DNA of 64,000 nt from positions 25,497,316-25,561,315 of the forward strand of contig OX422183.1 in assembly GCA_949130485.1 (NCBI GenBank). Direction: 5' to 3'. The notes beneath the pieces were generated by a model. It saw only the letters and a list, made by a program, of their open reading frames with translations, did no database searches and was not told the DNA's origin. This document shows, piece by piece, positions 54,601 through 60,600 of this stretch. A program made the translations under genes and the position numbers. This DNA is from Agelas oroides (taxonomy: Eukaryota; Porifera; Demospongiae; Agelasida; Agelasidae). Position 1 is the stretch's first letter, and every line of letters begins with the position of its first letter.

Positions 54601-57600
54601 TAACTTCCCCCTGGGTCAATTGAAAGTAGATTGGTTCCTTTTTCTTAGTATCGTAGTCACACGAAAGAGGGCCGACTCACGAAAGAGTGCCCACCCCCTA
54701 CTTTTGGCCCAATTTCCTGTATAGGGTCAAAGTTTACTCGATTGAGCACCCACCCTGGAGCGAGCTTCACATGGAGTTTGAGAAGCACAACCTCAAGCGC
54801 CATGCGTATCTGAGGTAAGAAACATCGTGTAATACTTCACTGAAGGTTACTACAAGGCAACTTTGCATAAACGGACGTAGCTAATGCAGTGCGCACCACA
54901 AGCTACACCATGCTCACAGTGACATGGTGCCGTTCAGAGTGTTGTGTGCCGTCAGGACTCAACTTTGAAGCAGCTGGTGGTTCTGTTGTAGGTTATTAAA
55001 CATGACATGGGCACTCTTTCGTGGTTAAATGCAGAAACACTGAAAAGAGCGCCTACCCCCCTCTTTGGCAGACTTATGGACTCTTTTATGAGACTACGGT
55101 ATATGTGCTGCGCATCGTTTCGTGAGTAGGAAGTCGTCCGCCTTTTGCCACCAAAATTTTCACGCATGTTGTTTGTTTACACAATACTAATTAGTGTGGG
55201 TGTGGTTTTAAGTCATTAAGGATATCAAGTGTGGTGCATAAAACATTCTGACGAAGTTTCATACAAAAAGCAGTATGCCTTAGGCACCTGTGAGCAATGT
55301 AGTAATTTGGCCAGACCTCTCACGCCTTAATACACCTGAGAATTTCCGTGAAGTTTACTGTTAAATGAACATCTGTGAGTCGGCTCATTTTTTTCCATGT
55401 GAAAGATGCTTGTATGAGTGTGGACTAGAAAGCGATTGAAGCACAATCAGCTCTTCACTTGTAGAACCTGGTGTTCATCCAATTGCTACAGCATGTACAT
55501 TTTGCAATCTTTCTATTTGAATTTTACTGATTGTCTTTAATGAAACAATGCAGGCTATTACTCTCAAAGAGGTGACACTTATGACTTGTAAACCGCCGGT
55601 CGTCTCTAACCGCTGGACTGGATCGCTGGACTGGATTGCTGGATTGGATTACTGGATCCAACCAAACCGTCAGTAAAAGCAATGGTGCACGTGCAGCACA
55701 TTGAACTGCCTCTAAGGTAAAAGTATAGCACTAGTTGTTATTATAAACTCCAGCCTTTGAGAGCACTCGTTCTCCCGTACAGAGTGTGATAGGTCAGAAG
55801 TGGGGATTATTTAAAATTTCTCCTCACTGCGCATGCGTGGTCTGGCCAATTTGCTCATGGTTTTTATAGTCCTGCTGTACTAGTGGTGAGTGTGTTTAGA
55901 ATCGGCTAAAATACGTGGGCAATCGGGGTAGGAATGGCTGGCACTTCTGCAAACCCAATCGTGATTGATATCTGTTCGTCTCCGGAGTCTTCCACCTCCT
56001 CTCCGGTGAAAGTGGTGCTGTCCAAGGAGGCATACAGGTAAATGGCACGTGAAATATTGTGTATGGATACATGCAACTCATTTAAGGGCGTTCTTTGTAT
56101 CTACAAGCGACTGCTAAATCAGTCAACGTCCGAGTCGGAAGAAGACAAGCATCTGGATATACATGAGCCTTCATGCAGCAAGCAGCTGTGCAAGGAGGAG
56201 AGGTAGGAAGAAGCTTATTACTATGCTGTGTCTGTGTATGTAGCCACTGTTTGTTGAAAGAAAGTATAGTAAGGTGTATTTGTCCATGCTGTAACTTGAT
56301 TTGAGACTATAGCTAGCCTCGTTCCCAGGCCTTCCCCGGCTGCAGTTTTTGATCGCTTGCCGTATGCAAAAATGGAGGGAGAAGGCCTGGTGAATCTTAC
56401 CACGTGATCCGAGGCACACATGACGTCACAGGTTCTAGGCACTAAGACATATCTCCATCTACAGAGGAGCTAGAGAATCAAGACAAGTTCCAGCCGAGAG
56501 ACAAGTCCTACCTCTAGAACATAACTTAGTCTGAAGCAGAACTGCTTAAGGATGGTTCGCTGCAAGCGTTGCAAAACTAAAAGTGGCTTCTTTTTCACTA
56601 TACATTAGCTAAATTTTGTCACTGCGGATATTTCACACGTCATTCGGCAACCCTTTGGAGCTATCCCTTCTGGCTCAGATATGTTTTGCACGCTTGATGT
56701 TGTTCTCTGTCGGACTTGTCTCATCTTCGTAGCTAGTACAGAACACAAGAACGGCCTTCTCCCTAGCATCGCTATGCATATAAACGTGAAAACATGTGAC
56801 GCCTGTGATGCGGATCACGTGGTAAGATTCACCATGCCTTCTCCCTCCGTTTTTACGTACTGCAAGCAATCAAAAACTGGAGCCAGAGAAGGCCTGGGAA
56901 CGATAGCCTGTGTGAACCCCAAACCAGCATACTTGAGTGTGTACACTTGCTTGTTTGCTTGTGGGCTCAAGATGTGTCAGGCATTTTTGGAATTTGACTT
57001 TCTATGTTATAATGCTCATAGTTCCTATTTAACGGCAGTACCAATAGTTGACAGTTGGATGTACTCTTCTTTATGTGCTCTTGTAAACAGTTATGTTTGT
57101 TTTTTCAGTTCAATGATGGTGCTAAAACTTAGACAGTACATGACTAATTAATGAGTGGAACCTTTGATGTTTACAGGCTCCCAGTGTGTTCAAGTAGGCA
57201 AAAGCCCTCATACAACATTCTCCTCAATTATGGGGACAGGGTCACGTGAGGGGTCTACAATAGCTCTCTATGTTCAATTAATGTGATAATATCCCCAAAT
57301 TTTGTTGCAGATGGCAAAGGAGATCTACATCACCTATGTCTTGCTTCATATCGCTTTCCTGATGGACATATGCCAAAAGCTGAACCCCATGGTAATGCCA
57401 AATCAGATCAAGCATTCCACCCAACATGGCCTAGTGTTATAGGCCAAAAGAGACTGTTTCACATGTGTCACAAGAAGTTGGGGGGATGGTTGGTGCAGCA
57501 GCTACAGGCAAACTTCCACGACATGAGCACCAAGTATCCAACTTGCGTCATAGTCAAAAGAAACAACCCAGTGACACCAGCAAAGGTATGCCCGCACTGT

Positions 57601-60600
57601 AAATGATGAGTTGTTTGTCGTAATGTCACAGTGCAAATCAAAGGATGTGACAGCTCGGGATGTCAAAGCTGGCCCAGATCCTGCCCTTGTTCTTGCCACA
57701 GATCAACAGCTAAATGATGAGTACATCACCAGATGAATTCACTGTCATCACAGTGGACCCCACATCGATGTAACACCGCTCACATATCTGCACTTGTTCA
57801 ACAGTCAGAACGTACAGGAAGTCCCCTGTATTTGTGGGACCAATGCTGATCCACTATAGGAAGGATTTTGCGACCTTCCTCTACTTTGCGTCCACACTGG
57901 TGGGATTACGCAGAGACTGTTGAGAAAATGCAGTGCCTGGTTGATGAGCAAGAGAAAGCACTTGAATGAGCAGTCTGTCATTGAGGAAAGTACAGATTTC
58001 GCCCTGCCTATCAACACCTAGAAGTACACTGGTTCAACATGACTCCAGAGATGCGTCGCAAGCACCTTCGAAAGGTACATGCAACAGGCTTGGCCTATTA
58101 TGCAAGAGCGTCCCCTGCACTTACTTCATGTGAGCAACAATGTAGCACATCTTCAACTTCAAGTGATGGTAAGAGGCAAAGAAGTACCCATGTCACCGAG
58201 AGCACCACATCAATCATACACAACAGTCCAAGTTGTCGCATTGATGAGAGTGACAGACTAGCTCTGTCCGTAGAAGTGACCAGTTTTACACACACAGTGA
58301 AAACTCCTGAACCAGTCCTGCAAGGAATTTGGAAGAAGGCTGCCGAATTGGTTACTAACCCACACAAGATGTCTCTCGCCCCACAAGTGGAAAAAAGCCT
58401 CACCTGGTATCTCCAGGCAAGGGAGGCAAGTTCACATGCGACAGTGAATGTCCAAATTACAAGAGTTTTGCCATATGTTCTCATGTAATTGCAGTTGCTG
58501 AAGTCAACCATATGCTTGAAGAGTTTATAAGCCAGTTCCAGAAGTCAAAAAAGTGCCAAATCTCTCTGCATTGGCCAAAGGGTGAGGACGAAAGGGAGGG
58601 GAGCCAGCTAGAAAGAGGCGAAAACTTCCCACTCCAGAAACAAGAGGACCTTAAACCCTACTTTGTCACACTCAGAAGACCCTTGTTGCTCCAGTCAGGC
58701 CTTTCTCCACTTGTACGTGCTCACAATGTTACAATACTGATTAATAGTGGCAATGCCTCAACTCAACATGTTGTTGTACCACAGAGTGTGCAGCAGGTTT
58801 CCAAGATGGCATACCCATATGCTGTAAGGGGGCTGAGGGAAAGTGTTAGGGGGGGTGGGGGGAGGTGTGTCAAAAACTGTAAAACCAATACACATGCAGT
58901 CTTGCGTGCTAGCCTGACATCTTTCTTTGGAATCCAGTCCAGCGATCCAGTCCAGCGATCCAGTCCACAATCCAGTCCAGCGATTAGAGACGACCTAAAC
59001 CGCCCAAGCATGATTCATAGCATCTTGCTTTGTGATTTTTAAGCAGGAATTGGCCATAACTTTAGCATAGCAGAGTAGTATGCAGGTTACCAAAGGATCT
59101 TGATGCATGCATGAACAGTGTGCACCAGGTTCTTTTCTTTTTTTTTTCTCCATCCACTAGATCCTGTGAACTTAATCTAAGCACTAAGAAAGGCTGTCAT
59201 GAGCACTGCTATGTTCACTCACCAACTAACCAAGCAACCTAGCCACAATGACTTAGCACAGTTGGGATGTGGACAGTTCCTTTTTATTATCCCACCAAAG
59301 TGCAATAAACTCACGCAGTACAGAAACTAAAGCACTTGGAACATCTCTCATGCATGGTCAAATAAAGCACTCACTTTCGCCTCGTGCTTTAAATTAACAT
59401 ACTGCACTCGCAACAGCGCATTAACTAATACACAGGGAAAACATCAGAAATACCTTTGCATGTTGCTCAAAACCACTATCAGCAGGATGTTGTGGGTGTG
59501 CTAATGCTTCTTTGAAAAGGATTTCTAGACTCTTCTGCTTTTGGCTGCTGGTCTTCAGTAGTGATAATATAGGGTCCCCTATAATCCTCTTCAGGTAAAC
59601 CTTCATTTCCTGGTACATGTAACCAGATGAATTAGCAAATGGTAGTGTCGCAATGAACATCAGGTCTTCTTCTTCAACTGATTTTTTCACACCACTGATT
59701 AAGCTGTTAATTGCCTGCAACCATGTTTCATACTGGTCTTTTGCAAACGAAATGGATCCTACACAAACAAGAGGAGCAGCAAGAAAATAGTTAATCAAAA
59801 CAAGTAACTGACCTCATGGCAGACAATAAAATATCAACATTCTAAAACATTAGTTAATAAAGTTATTTACACTAATGAATTGTTGGCACTGTATTTTTGT
59901 GCATTCATCATTCTATTCACAAGAGTCCATAAAGTCAATTTTTGTAAGCAAATAATATGTCAATATGCCTGGTCGACAACTATATCCTGGGTGAACTCCT
60001 GAAGTACATTAGGAACAAAATGCCTCTACCAAGGGTTGTGATAATGCAGTGCAAGTGACAAAAAAGCATTTGAAAACATCAAAACACACAAGTAACACTG
60101 ACTCTCCACAGGTGAGCAGCAAAACATGTCTTATCAGCAAATTTGCATTGTTTACACCACAGCTGAAGTACAGTAGGAAGTCACTTATCCGAACATGATG
60201 GGACCGAGATGTGTTCAGATAACTGAAATGTTCGGATAAGTGAAACAATACTAATTGTATACAAAGCAGATAACTTTCCATTTAAGTCAAAGCAAAATAT
60301 CTATGAATATCATTTTGGGGTTCGGATGAGTGAAGATTCGGATAACTGAAGTTCAGATAAGTGACTTCCTACCGCATACACTTGCCTAATTAGCCCAGAG
60401 AGGCAATAGAATGGAGAGGTTATACTGTAATGCTCTGAGGAAGTACCTCCTGATTTAGACTCGGTTAATTCCATGTCATCACTCAAAACTGACTTGTTGG
60501 GTCAACTTCTTTCCACCGCAATTCATGCTTAAGATATATTAGATTGATGGGCACCGCATACACAAGCTGTCCATACAAAAGTGTGTCCAGTGGAACACAC

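Larger units (their letters stand above)
55598..58995 (+). mobile_element. Mutator-like DNA transposon (3398 bp) with 9-bp target duplication
   Basis: Inverted ends GGTCGTCTCTAACCGCTGG (left) and the complement of GGTCGTCTCTAATCGCTGG (right), followed inward by several copies of GCTGGACTGGATC on each side. A perfect 9-bp duplication TAAACCGCC flanks it (55589-55597 and 58996-59004). Nine-base duplications and a SWIM-type transposase are Mutator superfamily traits. It lies in intron 2 of the RNF213-like gene, in opposite orientation, and carries a nested smaller element at 56314-56904. Confidence 0.88.
52485..59453 (-). other. Intron 2 of the RNF213-like gene (about 7 kb)
   Basis: Hosts the piggyBac-like element, a TA-flanked element, and the Mutator-like transposon with its nested insertion; transposons make up well over half of it. 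Exons 2 and 3 join in phase across it. Confidence 0.8.
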
